Positions 23,541-34,694 of a stretch of DNA of 64,000 nucleotides are shown here, one piece after another (position 1 is the stretch's first letter; each line of letters begins with the position of its first letter). Source of the stretch: Limnoperna fortunei (taxonomy: Eukaryota; Mollusca; Bivalvia; Mytilida; Modiolidae); contig OX104124.1 of the NCBI GenBank assembly GCA_944474755.1, positions 8,210,437 to 8,274,436 on the forward strand. Direction: 5' to 3'. Under the pieces are notes generated by a model that had not been told where the DNA came from, searched no databases, and saw only the letters and a list, made by a program, of their open reading frames with translations. The translations under genes were made by a program, and so were the position numbers.

Positions 23541-24485
23541 TAAAGTAACCCCGTTCGGGTCATATTCTGGTGACCATTGTTTACGCATGAATAATGATTG
23601 TCTAAGAGATTTGCATAACTAATCAAATTGCAGCTTTTATTGAGCTTCGGTTTATAGCACAAAATGGCGGAAATTGCGAGTAGAACGAACTTGATCATGA
23701 CGGAGCTGGTTATTAAAAATATTTAATTGTTGAAAACTAGAAGGTTGTAGTGTGCTGTCCATTACTAGCACTTATGGAACTTCAAGTTAATCGACTGGAA
23801 ACTGTCCCTGGGTTACTAGTAGGTTATAGAGGGGAGATGCGTTTTTTTTAACATGCGTGTTGTTTGCACGGAAATATAATATCATCTAAACTAAACATTA
23901 TACAGGCAAAAAGGGTTTAAAAAAGAAGTGCACAGTAAAAAAGAGGTCATGATAAAAGGAATTAGTTTTGGTAATAAACTGTGATGATTACAATCATTAA
24001 AACATGTGATTAAGTACATGTCCTGATTAAAAAAAGAAGTTACAAAAAAGTTCCAAATTCCTACATAAACAAATTAAGTAATTTATTTGTCTGCATACCC
24101 AACACAGTTATTGTTTTTTTTATAAACATAAGCATAATATTTTTACTTCAAAGTGCCAATGATTATACAGGAACTGATATTAATAGAATCTGCACACATT
24201 AAGTTGATCACAAATTAAATCTTTAACTTGTTTCCCATTTTTGCTATAGGTGCCAGCAACATTGTTGCATTGTGTCAGCAATAACAAAACAAGAGGAACA
24301 AGTGATTGATTTAATTTTAATTAAATTGCATAATGCAAAGAAATGGATTACTGAGAAATGTTAATTCTGTCAAATACAAATACTTTACTTACAAGATGAA
24401 AATACCTTTTGATATTGCGCAAAAAACATTATATTTAACAGTTTTGTAATTTCTTTGGATCTCATATCAATAATTATTATTTCAG
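23541..24485. other. Noncoding; possible start of the helicase gene at 23664
   Basis: Mostly AT-rich. A short frame at 23664-23726 (+) begins MAEIASRTNLIMTELVIKNI in a good start context and ends at TAA. It could be a fossil first exon upstream of the helicase remnant, but nothing ties it to that gene. Confidence 0.3.
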
Positions 24486-24645
24486 GCTGCTCTCCAGATG
24501 GAGATGCAAAAATAAAAAGTGGTAAAATTGACCTGATCTTTGCCTCACCGGAGTCATTAGTGATCGATGCATATTGGAGGGCACAGAAGCAACAACTGAC
24601 AGTAGGAATGATTGCCATTGATGAATTTCACACAATTACAACATG
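24486..24645 (+). pseudogene. RecQ-type helicase pseudogene, exon with DExH box
   Basis: This exon is bounded by an acceptor TTTCAG and a donor GTAATT. It is open and encodes a helicase segment with FASPESL (motif Ib region) and IAIDEFHTITTW (motif II, the Walker-B/DExH box; RecQ proteins usually have DEAHCISQW). The last two bases (TG) combine with G from the exon at 25066 to make the W of the motif, followed by GG, as in RecQ-family enzymes. RecQ helicases unwind DNA 3'-5' using ATP. The Walker A exon is not visible upstream. The exon itself is intact, but the continuation is not, so the locus is a pseudogene or gene fragment. Confidence 0.75.
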
Positions 24646-25065
24646 GTAATTTTAATATTTGTGCTTTTTATCAATTTAAAATCTGTTTGTACAAGCAAAA
24701 TTAAATTTGTTGCATTGTTAAAATACTGCTTGGATTAGTATGTAAATTGCAAGTTTAAAAATGTCTCGTATCTACCCATTTATAGTAATTATTTACCAGT
24801 CCTACATGTATTAGTACCTTGTCTATAAAAGAAAAACAAAACACTTGAAGATGTAATAATCTGTCACAGATAAGGTACAGCTTCAACATCTTCACCACAC
24901 AGTTAGGAAAAAATACACATGAAAGTTATAACCAAATACAAATGTCCACTGTAGTATGCTGAATAGCATGTGCAGTTACATGTAAGTACTGCTACTTTTT
25001 TAAATTTTTTACCACTAGACATAATTTTTCCAACCATTACACTAATTCTGCTATTTATATTTAAG
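24646..25065 (+). other. Intron of the helicase pseudogene
   Basis: This lies between a GTAATT donor and a TATTTAAG acceptor, is AT-rich and has no other feature. Confidence 0.55.
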
Positions 25066-25345
25066 GGGAGGAGATGAAGAAACAGAAGAACATAATGCTT
25101 TTAGGAAATGGTTCAGATGTATTTGAGAACTAAGGGCACTTTTTCCAAAGGCAAGCATTCTTGCATTGAGTGCCACATGTACGAATAAAATAAAGAAGCG
25201 AGTTATGAAAATGCTAAATTTGAAAATGGAAAGTACAACAACTGTTTGAGTTTCGCCCAACAAAAGTAATGTTACACTGCTTGTGAAACAAATTGACAAT
25301 GATATCACAAATTCAATGATCTGGATTTTAGACAATCTCCAGTGA
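25066..25345 (+). pseudogene. RecQ-type helicase pseudogene, motif III exon with stops
   Basis: In the phase required by the exon at 24486-24645, this reads GGDEETEEHNAFRKWFRCI, then a TGA stop, then ELRALFPKASILALSAT, which is helicase motif III (SAT). A second in-frame TGA follows about 40 residues later, after MESTTTV. The residue order matches RecQ family proteins (FRxxFxxIxxLRxxFPxxxILALSAT). Two stops in otherwise well-preserved sequence show loss of function after a period of constraint. Confidence 0.75.
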
Positions 25346-25394
25346 CTTAAAGAAAATTTTCCTTAATTGTTAATATATGCAAATTCAATTACTA

Positions 25395-25625
25395 ATGTGG
25401 CAAAACATTATTACATGGTTGCAAAAGTTCCAAAATGCAGAAACATCAAGAGATGTTTTATTCAGAAACTCCAGAGATGAAAAAAGCTCAATTATCCAAG
25501 CATTATGCAAATAGAATAGCAATATTCGCGTTGTGTTTGCAACCTCTGCACTCGGAATGGGCATTGACTGTAATGGTTTATTTTTATATCGGCCACCAGA
25601 AAAGGGGTTCCAAAAATGTCGACGC
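25395..25625 (+). pseudogene. RecQ-type helicase pseudogene, motif V segment, frameshifted
   Basis: Pieces in two frames give a helicase C-terminal lobe. One is MFYSETPEMKKAQ (the F-HS-TP segment). After a frame change comes IIQALCK, a stop, then NSNIRVVFATSALGMGIDCN, which is motif V/VI (RecQ: VATxAFGMGID). YRPPEKGF follows, as expected for the RPP segment. At least one frameshift and one stop are needed. ORFs of 77 and 96 codons over this region are artefacts of the shift. Confidence 0.7.
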
Positions 25626-27274
25626 TCAGTTTTTACCGTTCGTAACACGTCATTCATTAGTTCATTAATGAACATAAAATGACGTTACGATATGAATATC
25701 AAATGGGGAAGTGATTTTGATTACCTTGGGGGGGGGGGTGTTGTGTTCGTATTGTCACATTAAACGTTGAAATGTCTCATTGAGATTAATATAGAGATTT
25801 TTACATAAACCATTTGAGAATATCCTATTAGAAATATGGAGGTTATATTCTCGTCTCGGAATTCTAATCATCACTGACTGTATAACTTGTGTGATTTGAT
25901 ACTTAGATTTGTTCTCGTGTTTCAACCAGACCCAAAAGAAAAATAATTACTCACATGGAAGTTGTAATTTCAGTAATTTCAGTAATTGTCAATTTTCGAA
26001 TGAGGTAGGCTTACTTTAATTTCATCAAACAACATTTTTAGCTTATGACTAAAAAACGTGGTACCAAATGAGTTTGTTGTTTCAGAAATTTTTTTTAAAA
26101 AATTCCACAATAACTACACACATATAATCATATTATGAAAACCTCTCTTACAGTACTTAATATTGAAAGCGCAATACTTTTAGCAATCAGTTAGCCATCA
26201 CATATCACTCAACAATTCGTAAGCAATCCGTTCATTGTTGGGTTTAGAACGATTTGATTGGTCTGGATTGATTTGGACTGATCGCTTCAATCGGTCCATT
26301 CAACGCCGATTGAATGAAATTGACGGATTAATTAATACATAAATATTTCGAAATTTAAAAAATCGTTTCACTCGTAAATATTAGAAATACAAAGATGTCA
26401 ACTGTTTTTTCCTTATTTTACGAAAGCTATTTCTGCTTGTTTTACGTAAAATAGGGACTAGTCTAGTTATGAATGATAAAACATTTTTTCAATCATAAAA
26501 TATAGAAAAAGTACAATTTCTGCATCTGTAACGAATAGAAACACATGATGTTTGCCCCTTAAGTAAATGATGATCCTCAAACTGCACAAAGACAATCACA
26601 GAGTGTAATTTTATTGACAAAAAAGACTAACAAGTAATATGTGACCTCATGTGTTTTGGTTTAATTTTTATCAAGTGGAATAGAAGCAAAAAAGGCGAAA
26701 ACGTTAAGTGCTTTTTTCGCATCGCGCTTTTTCGATCGCATTTTTTGTATTCTTGTTTTCTTAAGTTGTTTTCAAAAAACCTATTATGCTATATAATAAG
26801 ATGTCGTCGAGTTTTATTGATAGAGCTGGAGTGCCCTGTGATAATCCCTATACGTCGACAAGAAAACTTGCAATCATTGCAAATTAAGGGATGAGTAGAG
26901 CACATGCTCCTCTCAGTATGGTTAGAACAGAAAATCTCAACGCTGACACACAGGTGATCCATAGTAGATTAGTAGCTACCACTCGGTCGCTGTCGTCGAG
27001 TTTCTACATTATGAAAAGCTTCCAAAGAACATTTATCGAAGTTTTATCAGTATTCTTTCTATACATGACCGGGAAGTTCTGGCATATAATTAAGAAATAA
27101 TATAATTAATTCATGATGTTGTAATTATTTCACAAGGGTTTTGCTGTCGCTAGGTAGAATATACGAAAATAATGGCCCACTTCATGTATTAATGAGTACA
27201 AAATTATACCCAGAATATATTATTACAATTATGTTATGACAAAATCATGTGCTTTTCGATTCAAGCGGGCCCTA
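25626..27274. other. Noncoding; G-run near 25729
   Basis: A G run of about 11 lies near 25728-25738. The stretch 26220-26340 contains short imperfect repeats of GATTGATTTGGACTGATCG type. ORFs at 26649 and 26891 show no domain. I support no gene here. Confidence 0.35.
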
Positions 27275-28165
27275 TATGCCATGATTGTCTAGCGGCCATT
27301 TAACCGATGACCAATTTTGGTCAAGAAATCCTTTCAGGTTTGCAATGAACGGTGGTAGTTGGCGCTGGCTCACATATTTGTCCTGTTGGTCCCGCAGATG
27401 TTGGATGGGTTTCAAATCCGGCCGTTTTGAAGGTCATTGCAACGCATTAAAGACTCTGGCTAGTTTAGGTGTGTTCGTCCTAGCATTGTCCTGCTGGAAT
27501 AAATTCGTGTGGTGCTCATTAATTTAAAGATGTGGTTGAAGGATGTCGTCATTGTACCGATGAGCCGTTAAGTTGTGTGTTACGTACACAAACTCATATT
27601 GTCTGGAATCTGAGATCGCCGCCCACATCATGACGCTACCTTCACCGAATCTATTCACATGGACACATGACTGTGCGAATAGATTATTAAGTCGGCGGTA
27701 AACCTGTGTTCTACCATTACTGTTATGTAGCAGGAACCGCGAATCGTCACTAAACAAGATTCTGCGCTACTTTTGAAATGTCCAGAACTCCAACCTTTGA
27801 ACCATCTCACTCTTTCTCGTCGATGTTACGCCGTCAACACTGCTCCTGTGTGTAATTCCATGTTGTCGGAGCCAGTTTCGGACAGTTTGGTAGCTGATTC
27901 GTCCCAGTCCAGATATCCCGACTGCAATTGTTGCTGTGACTGTTCAATTCCTTAAATATAATACCCAGATCTAGACGTGTTGTCGTTATGAATGATCTAC
28001 CGTTTCATGGACTGTCATAAGTCTTACGGGTCTGCTGGAATCGGGTTCATAGCCTGGAAATAGTACTCTGGTTTACTTTCTAGGTCCGTGCAACCTCTTT
28101 TTGGAGACTGCATCCCGTAGTCGTCCGACGATGTTTCTAGTAGCAGTATTGGACCTCGAGACGAC
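27275..28165 (-). pseudogene. Tc1-like transposase, decayed
   Basis: The minus strand encodes a recognisable Tc1/mariner transposase. A remnant DNA-binding part is rich in stops (27960-28165) and includes RISYQTVRNWLRQHG. Next comes ILFSDDSRFLLH with the first catalytic aspartate near 27755, then GEGSVMMWAAIS. FQQDNARTN near 27500 has the second aspartate. The catalytic glutamate of the PIEHLW-type motif reads PIQHLRD, so it is replaced by glutamine. The spacing between the second aspartate and this position is about six residues shorter than the usual 34. Several in-frame stops confirm a dead element. Terminal inverted repeats were not found. A Penelope-like fragment abuts it on the right. 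Confidence 0.85.
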
Positions 28166-28171
28166 ATAACT

Positions 28172-28390
28172 TGTTGTACACACCATACGCTGGAGCTGCT
28201 GGAATGTTAATGTCGATGAACGGAATTTGACAATTGGAAAGTCATCACGCTTGTCGTAGAGTCTAGTTTGCAGTTTTCCTGAGTCTATTTCTAGAAGTAG
28301 GTCTAAGTAAGAGGCTGGTCTTAGTGTATTGGTGCTGTCTTTAATTTCAATCTTGCAATGTTAATAGTCACCAAATTTAGCATTTATTAA
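28172..28390 (-). pseudogene. Penelope-like element fragment
   Basis: Nucleotide match to the copies in the tandem array, starting at the AYGVYISQ region (ACACCATACGCTGGAGCTGC) and running through the NFPIVNF and YDKRDDF coding region with small deletions. It covers only about 220 bp and joins the Tc1-like remnant directly. Confidence 0.75.
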
Positions 28391-29375
28391 TTTATTAAGG
28401 TCAAAGGATGCATCGAGAAAGGCATTTAATTTAACGATTATCAAAGGAAAAAGTTGCTACTGATGTATGAGATATAACACAGCAAATTGTTTTGCATGAA
28501 TAACATCTCAAAACGGTTTAATAATGATATAATTATGTCTTTGCTTTACTGTTTTTTTTTTGGGGGGGGGGGCTTTATTGAGAAAAAAACAGCATAAATA
28601 CTGCAGAACGGCGATAATTAAATTGTTGGTCAAAACTGACCATTTTAAGGCTTAGCCGCTGAATTAGGAATAAGCATTATCATTTCTTTAAATAGAAGGA
28701 ATATTTAATGTTGAATACGTTTTTTGCAATTTTTTATCTTTGCTGAAATTTGGAGTACTAACCATGCAAAAAATATATAAAATAACATATTTTTACATAA
28801 ACAACTGTTAATTTTATACTAGCATTGGGCTTGTAACCCCAACTGAATTTGCAAGCAATTTTTTTTAAATGTCACGAACATGCGTCTTCAGTTTCTTCTT
28901 TGTAAAACGGAAATTATTTTTCGTTTCAAAATTTTGAGTTTTGATATCGTTTGTGGGAGTCCGAGTGTTCAAGTTATTTTAGCTTTTTTCTTTATTTTAA
29001 AATTGCAAGATAATAAAGGGGAAGGTCGACATCGTTTAAGCCAGTTTTTATACAAAATGCAAAAGTTCAAATGTGCCCAAACCAAATGCAAAAATGTAGC
29101 ACTTGAAAATAAATCTTTCGTGAGGATGTGTTTTCCGCAAGATGTGTGTATGTGTGTATAAATAAGCAACTAATTGTAGATTTTTGATGAAAATGTTTTC
29201 GCAGAAAAAAGTTCATAAAACACCGATATTTTGTTTGAATCGTGAGTCACACAACCAGTCATTTAGATGTATTATGACGTGTTTACTTTTCAAGAAGATG
29301 ATCGAATTATATATCTGACAGAAACCGGGACCTTCCATAAAAAAGTAAAACATCTGATTTATTGTCCAATATCTT
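28391..29375. other. Noncoding; T-run/G-run at about 28550-28572
   Basis: It contains a T tract followed by 11 G near 28562-28572. A 93-codon ORF at 28880-29161 has no recognisable domain and overlaps an opposite-strand ORF. I support no gene. Confidence 0.35.
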
Positions 29376-29780
29376 TTAGAATGTTCCTTGAGTAATTAAG
29401 GCGACAGAAAACACGTTATACGGTCCACCTACATATAGAAATCTTCCATCAGTACCACCAGCCTATATCTGATCACCTTTCGCTGGTGGGATATTAATTG
29501 CTTGTGATGATACTGTATGCCTGGTTCGTTCAGTCCAAAGTCTGACTAGTTCCGTTCCATTCTTTTTTATTGCAACTGTTACGTTGTTGGTAAAGTAACC
29601 CATTAAGCTTACTGATACAATGTACAATCCTGCGACAGGGGCTGTGAATATTCCCAGTCGTTTTATCGTAAGCATTTCCGACATTTGCAAGGACGGCACC
29701 AAATAAAACTTGACCATCGGAGAGTGCATTACCATCCGTTTATATGACAGTAAAGGAAACGGCACGACTTTTACTAATCC
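29376..29780 (-). pseudogene. C1q-domain protein gene, terminal exon, broken
   Basis: The minus strand carries most of a C1q domain, the trimeric recognition module of complement-like and lectin-like secreted proteins that are abundant in bivalves. Visible blocks in order are SRAVSFTVI, DGQVLFGAVLANVGNAYD, IFTAPVAGLYIVSVSLMG (the C1q signature F..PV.G.Y), VAIKKNGTELVRLW, INIPPAKGDQI, and GGTDGRFLYVGGPYNVFS at the end. There is a TAA inside the first strand region, a one-base frame change before IFTAP (near 29657), and a TAG after GDQI (29463-29465). The terminal TAA is at 29376-29378. An acceptor TTTACAG precedes the exon at 29781. The domain is nearly full length, so decay is recent or a few sequence errors are involved. 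No signal-peptide exon was identified. Confidence 0.8.
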
Positions 29781-30412
29781 CTGTAAATTTGTATCATATC
29801 ATTATTAATGTCACGTGAGCATGTGTCAATTTCTATTATTCATCGCATCTCCTGCAATTATTTCCAAAGGAAAACCATGAACTGACGTTAAAAGAATTAT
29901 ATGTGATGCTATTATTTCATTTCACTGTTCACGAAGCTAAAAGTTTCAGTATCATCTAGCATTAAAGATATACGCATATTTACGTCAACTAACTAATAGC
30001 ATTTATAACGTAAACATTAGCTCCTAAATGTTTATACTTGATATACAGTCACTTTGAGTAGCAATGCTGCGTAATATTTTGGCATTTTCTCTTTTTACGT
30101 TCAGAAATTGAGGTGTTTATGTCAGAAACACTGCATTTGAAACTTAACATATGTCAATAGTTCATTACCTACACTGATAGCAATATAGTATAGCATAATT
30201 AGTGAAAATAAATATCGTCAAATATACCAAGGTAACACACATTATCAACTTACCCGGCGAACAATATTTGCGATGATCTCAGTCCAGTTCTCGCCTTAGT
30301 ACTTCGTTACTGTTGACTATAATGCGGACAGTAAATATGCAAAGATCTACAGCACACGTCATTGTAAAAGTAGCAAAAGCTGATGTCCATGCAATTTAAA
30401 ACTTTTATTCAT
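29781..30412. other. Noncoding
   Basis: AT-rich sequence between the C1q remnant and the Ngaro-like element. A GTAAGT donor-like site on the minus strand lies near 30248-30253, but the sequence preceding it has no convincing frame joining it to the C1q exon. Confidence 0.35.
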
Positions 30413-30612
30413 AATAGTGATTATCACTAACTGATAATAACCGTTTAATGGGAGTGGCTTATAAGTCGTTTGTTTATTAGGAGGCGGTGCTTACTCAGGT
30501 TTTTTTGATAGCACGTGTAGATTGTTAGCTTCTATAGAGTGTTGATCTCAAATAACGGCATCATTGGCAATTTTGATCGTCTGAGCGGTAACTGTTTACA
30601 AGAATTTGACAT
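30413..30612 (+). repeat. Split direct repeat A1
   Basis: About 200 bp starting AATAGTGATTATCACT and ending AAGAATTTGACAT. It matches 34214-34412 with scattered differences, for example GATAATAACCG versus GATAATCACCG. It is the left end of the element. Confidence 0.85.
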
Positions 30613-30769
30613 TAAGATATTTTTGGACTTGGGCTATTGAAATAATTCGAACTTAAGTGTCGTTTTAAAATATTCGTTATCTGGATTCAAAGATATTATT
30701 TTGACATAATTTGACATAATAGTTAAATAGCATAATAGCAAATCCTACTGCTGGAGATATAACAAAGGG

Positions 30770-31690
30770 GGAGGCTCTTTCGGGCAAAACTACAAGTTCA
30801 GTCATTCATGCAGTTCCTGTGAAAACCAACATCCCGCAACACAATGTAAACCACAATAATACGATTTTTTCTGGAGATCTCTACACGTTAGGTAAACCTC
30901 CCATCAATTTAGAAGCATTGTCATACTATTTAAAATTTTATTCCAATCAAGATGTTGCCAAAATGTTATATCATGGTTTTAAGAATGGGTTCTTCCTACA
31001 ATATAGTGGTCCACGTTTCCCCTTTGATGCAGATAATTTGCAAAGAGCTAAAAAATCTCCAGACATAGTCCGAGAAAAATCCGGAAATAATTAGCAGGAG
31101 GAAGAATCGCTGGCCCTTTCATCAGTCAACCTTTCCTACTCTGCGAATAAGCCCCATTGGTCTGGTATCCAAACAAGATGGCGATTTTAGAGTGATTCAT
31201 CATTTGTCATATCCTACAGAATTTTCTGTAAATGATTTCATAGCCAAAGTCCAGTGTTCAGTTCAATACTCTAGTATAGACGATGCAGTTGAAATGATTC
31301 AAGCGCTTGGCAACTTTGCAGAGCTATGAAAATGAAGATATAAAGCGAGCTTTTAGAAATATTCCTGTATGCTCAGGGAACTTTGATTTGTTGGGTTTTA
31401 AATTTGATGACCTTATTTACTACGACAAATGTTTACCTATGGGAGCCTCTATTAGTTGTTCTTTATTTGAAAAGTTTGCTACTTCATTCAGTGGGTCATT
31501 ATGTACGAATGCCCGGGAAATCCAGGTGTAATACATTATTTAGACGATTTTCTTTTAGGCGGAAGGGCTGGAACTGAGGAACGTTCTCAGGCAGTGAAAA
31601 CATTTTAAAATGTCAGTAATTTCATCGGGTTTCCGTTAGCAGACGATAAAACCGAAGGACCTCACACTAGGCTAACCTTCCTGGGTATAG
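30770..31690 (+). pseudogene. Ngaro-like reverse transcriptase, broken
   Basis: An N-terminal region shows NLEALSYYLKFYSNQDVAKM and a FKNGF..GPRFPFDADNLQ block typical of DIRS/Ngaro polymerases. After a frame change come GRIAGPF and SPIGLVSKQDGDFRVIHHLS. Motif A reads DIKRAFRNIPV (aspartate codon at 31337). Next is LPMGASISCSLFE, then the catalytic YLDDFLLGG (tyrosine codon at 31537) in another frame. At least three frame changes or stops interrupt the sequence (near 31090, 31320 and 31480-31530). The catalytic aspartates themselves are preserved. Confidence 0.8.
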
Positions 31691-32380
31691 AACTTGATAC
31701 AAAACACTTTGTGCATGCGTCTCCCAATGCGTAAAATTAAAGAATTGCAAGAAAACACTGTGTATTTGTTAGGTAAGAAGAAGGTGACCTTGAAAGAAAT
31801 GCAGTCGTTGATTGGGTCATTGAACGTTGCTTGTCGTGTAGTCAGGCCAGGTCGTGCCTTTAGTCGTAGACTGATTGATTCTACATGTAATCTTACGAAA
31901 CCGCGTCATCGAATTAGAATTACCCGAGCAATTCGCGATGACCTAAACGTTTGGTTAGATTTCCTTAATACATTTAATGGGGTTACAATGATACACGATA
32001 GGTTTTGAGAGTCGAACGAAAGGCTGGAACTTTACACTGACTCTTCGGCCGGAAATTCGTTTGAGATCTATTTTAATGGGAACTTGGCCGAAACAGTGGC
32101 AAGATATATACTTAACCAGAAATATTACATTCTTAAAACTGTTCTCCGTGGTTGTTGCACTGTATATTTGGGGACATGTCCAGGAAAATAAAAGGTTATT
32201 ATTCCATGTTGATAATGAAGCGGTTGTTTACATAATCAATAAACAAACTTCTAAAGATCCTAGGGTTATACGTCTGTTGCGAACCTAGTTTTGCTCACAA
32301 TAAAGTTGAATATTATTTTGAAAGCGGTTCAAATTGAGGGTAGAAACAGTTCTGTAGCCGATGCAATTTCTCGTTGCTAG
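31691..32380 (+). pseudogene. Ngaro-like connection and RNase H region, broken
   Basis: An open stretch of about 100 codons (31694-32008) contains KEMQSLIGSLNVACRVVRPG and RAFSRRLIDST, the connection region that follows the reverse transcriptase in DIRS-type elements. RNase H then begins with LYTDSSAGNSF near 32030. After a frame change it continues with LLFHVDNEAVVYIINKQTS, which holds a catalytic-type aspartate near 32211. A stop after RLLRT and frame changes show decay. RNase H removes the RNA strand during cDNA synthesis. Confidence 0.75.
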
Positions 32381-32449
32381 TGGTCAAGATTCAAGGAACT
32401 GGCTCGATATGCACTTCCAGTCCCAGTGAGGATCCCACAAGAAGTTTGG

Positions 32450-33346
32450 CAATACAAGAAAATGCGGTGATAAATTTACTGGAAAATTCCATGGCTCCAC
32501 AAAGCTGGCATACCTACAAAACCGGTCTTAAAAAATTTGCTGAGTTTCCACCAGATGCGGTTATCATATTGATTGGCCAATAAATGTAAACTACATAATT
32601 GTTTTATCGCATTCCTTTCGATTTCGGGAATTTCGGCCTCAACTATGACAACATATTTAGCCGCGCTTAGTTACTTTCACAAGATTAAGGGATTATCAGA
32701 CCCCACTAAGCTGTTTATTGTTACAAAATTTATTGAAGGTTTTAAGCGTAAACATAATCGCAAAGACATCAGATCACCAATCATTCGTCCGCTTTTAAGT
32801 CGATTGATTCCAGCGTTAATATCTACTACCTCATCAAGTTATGAGGAAAAGATGTTCTCAGCAGCGTTTTCATTGGCATTTTTTGCTTTTATGGAAAAAG
32901 GCGAACTTACAAAAGGGTCAAAAAGCGACCCCACTAGACGAGCACTCGAAATTCAAGATGTTAAATTAATTTCTTCCTCTGCTATGGAGATAACTATACG
33001 TAAACCAAAGACCGATCAGAAAGGCATTTGAACGAGTCTTATTTTCGCATCTTCAAAACATAAATCAATTTGTCCAATTGCTATGATAAACCAGTACTTA
33101 TAGATAAGGCCATCGTCTGACAATTCGGAGTTACTCCTACATTTCAATGACGACCCGCTGACAAGATATCAGTTTTCATCTGTTCTCAAGAAAACCTTAA
33201 ATTTTTGTGAAATTAAAACTGGAAGTCATCGTTCCAATAGCTTTAGAATAGGAGCGTGCACTGAAGCCTATAACCGCAAGATTGACAGTGACACCATCAA
33301 AACATGGGGAAACAATAGATACATTCGCATCCCTCAGTTCTATTAA
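32450..33346 (+). pseudogene. Ngaro-like tyrosine recombinase, broken
   Basis: The remnant starts NLLENSMAPQSWHTYKTGLK (N-terminal core-binding region) and continues in the open frame 32573-33031 with STMTTYLAALSYFHKI and FFAFMEKGELTKGSKSD. The position that is normally the first catalytic arginine (FLRVGEL-type motif) is glutamate here. After a stop near 33030 come SHRSNSFRIGACTEAY, where the usual H of HSFRIG is N and the second arginine is kept, and the tyrosine segment RYIRIPQFY ending at TAA. With two catalytic positions altered and several stops it cannot be active. The enzyme would integrate circular cDNA by strand exchange. Confidence 0.8.
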
Positions 33347-33439
33347 ATAAGCGACCCCACTAGACGAATACGCTTAATTATGGAGGTTAGATTATTAGGT
33401 TTAAATGTTGGGATGATTGTCTTAAACTGATTAAACTTG

Positions 33440-33735
33440 TAAATTTTGGTCCCAAAATTGTATGGATCGTTGGTTTGTCCATAGTAAGATGGGCAGGAAT
33501 TAATGCTTGGTCAAGAAGATACTTACTGGTATGGAGCTAAAAGACCAAATAAAATTGATAAGGCCTGAAAGCGTGTAAACTGTTCCGCAAGAACTATCTT
33601 CGAACGAGAAGACGGGTCCGTAATCCAACATCCCGATATTCGGTTTAATGAGGTCGCAGTGTATAGGAACAATGAAATTCACTTGTCCAACACTGGCAAT
33701 TCAATTTTCGTTAATGATTTACAAGTAAATATAGA
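33440..33735 (+). pseudogene. SGNH/GDSL-hydrolase-like remnant of the Ngaro-like element
   Basis: Downstream of the recombinase, one frame reads IVWIVGLSIVRWAG (near 33457), resembling the first block of SGNH hydrolases carried by Ngaro elements (WIVGSSIVR type). A later frame reads IFEREDGSVIQHPDIRFNEV, then NNEIHLSNTGNSIFVNDLQ near 33670-33720, resembling the terminal DGxHLSxxGN block. The serine of block I sits in GLS rather than GSS, and the aspartate of the last block is not conserved. Stops separate the pieces. The assignment rests on pattern memory and on position, not on a search. Confidence 0.6.
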
Positions 33736-33757
33736 GTGTCTATAAATTTTGTGGATG

Positions 33758-34213
33758 AGAGGTTATAGAACCTCTCTTGTGGCGGATTCCTGAGAGACTC
33801 GATTGGATCTAAGGTTATTCTGACCCGGTAATTAGCCTTTAACCTACGTTACAGTAGGTGGCAGGTTTGAACAATTGTATACAGGGTGTTTATTTGGAGT
33901 GTATACGGATATCTTCAAGTTACATATGTAAATTATAATGTTATATCTTCTTACGAATACCGGAGGGGTAGGTTTGCAACTGGTACCAGTAGGGTCCCTA
34001 CGTGAACCAAGGGGGCGGTGTATTGAATGGCTAATAGAAGAAATCTTTAGATCTTACCCATTTTTCTGTCACCTGATTTGGTTTGGCCTTTTCTGTTACC
34101 AGAGAGGCAGTGACAAGCCCTTTACTTTGGCGGTCGGTACGTCTCCTGGGAATCGGAACACAATTTTATGCTGTGGCCAGATATTCCAATTTTGTGTTGG
34201 TAATCTCCGCATT
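33758..34213 (+). repeat. Split direct repeat B1
   Basis: About 456 bp that aligns with 34695-35224, sharing GAGGTTAT, CGGATTCCTG, GAACAATTGTATACAGGGTG and the terminal GGTAATCTCCGCATTAA. It abuts A2 directly. Confidence 0.85.
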
Positions 34214-34412
34214 AATAGTGATTATCACTCACTGATAATCACCGTTTAATGGGAGTGGCTAATCGGTCGTTTGTTTATATAAAGGCGGTGCTTACTCAGG
34301 TTTTTTGATAGCACGTGTAGATTGTTGGCTTCTATAGAGTGTTGATCTCAAATAACGGTGTCATTGGCAATTTTGATAGTCTGAGCGGTAACTGTTTACA
34401 AGAATTTGACAT
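34214..34412 (+). repeat. Split direct repeat A2
   Basis: Second copy of A1, directly after B1. Homology with A1 stops at GAATTTGACAT; the following sequence up to B2 differs from the sequence after A1. Confidence 0.85.
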
Positions 34413-34694
34413 CCAACACACCCATCCCCATGTATTGTCTTCTCAACGAACAAGGTACTGCCTTGAGCTTTTAATTTATTTTCCAGAACAAATATTAGAC
34501 ATCACCTCGATCTTCAACATCATTATGGACACTCCATAAAGCAGACATTGGAGGACAATTGACATTTTGCAAATAGACTTCTGATGGGTAGAGATAGACA
34601 GTGTAAATTTCTACGCTGTCATCGAAAACTTTAAGGCATTTTGCTTTATTCACTTATATGCTATTAATTTTGTAATGAAGGTAATTGTCACAGC
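34413..34694 (+). other. Spacer between A2 and B2 of the Ngaro-like element
   Basis: Unique sequence inside the right end of the element, with no ORF of note. Elements with split direct repeats often have A2 and B2 adjacent, so this 280-bp spacer may be an insertion or a real part of the repeat. Confidence 0.45.
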
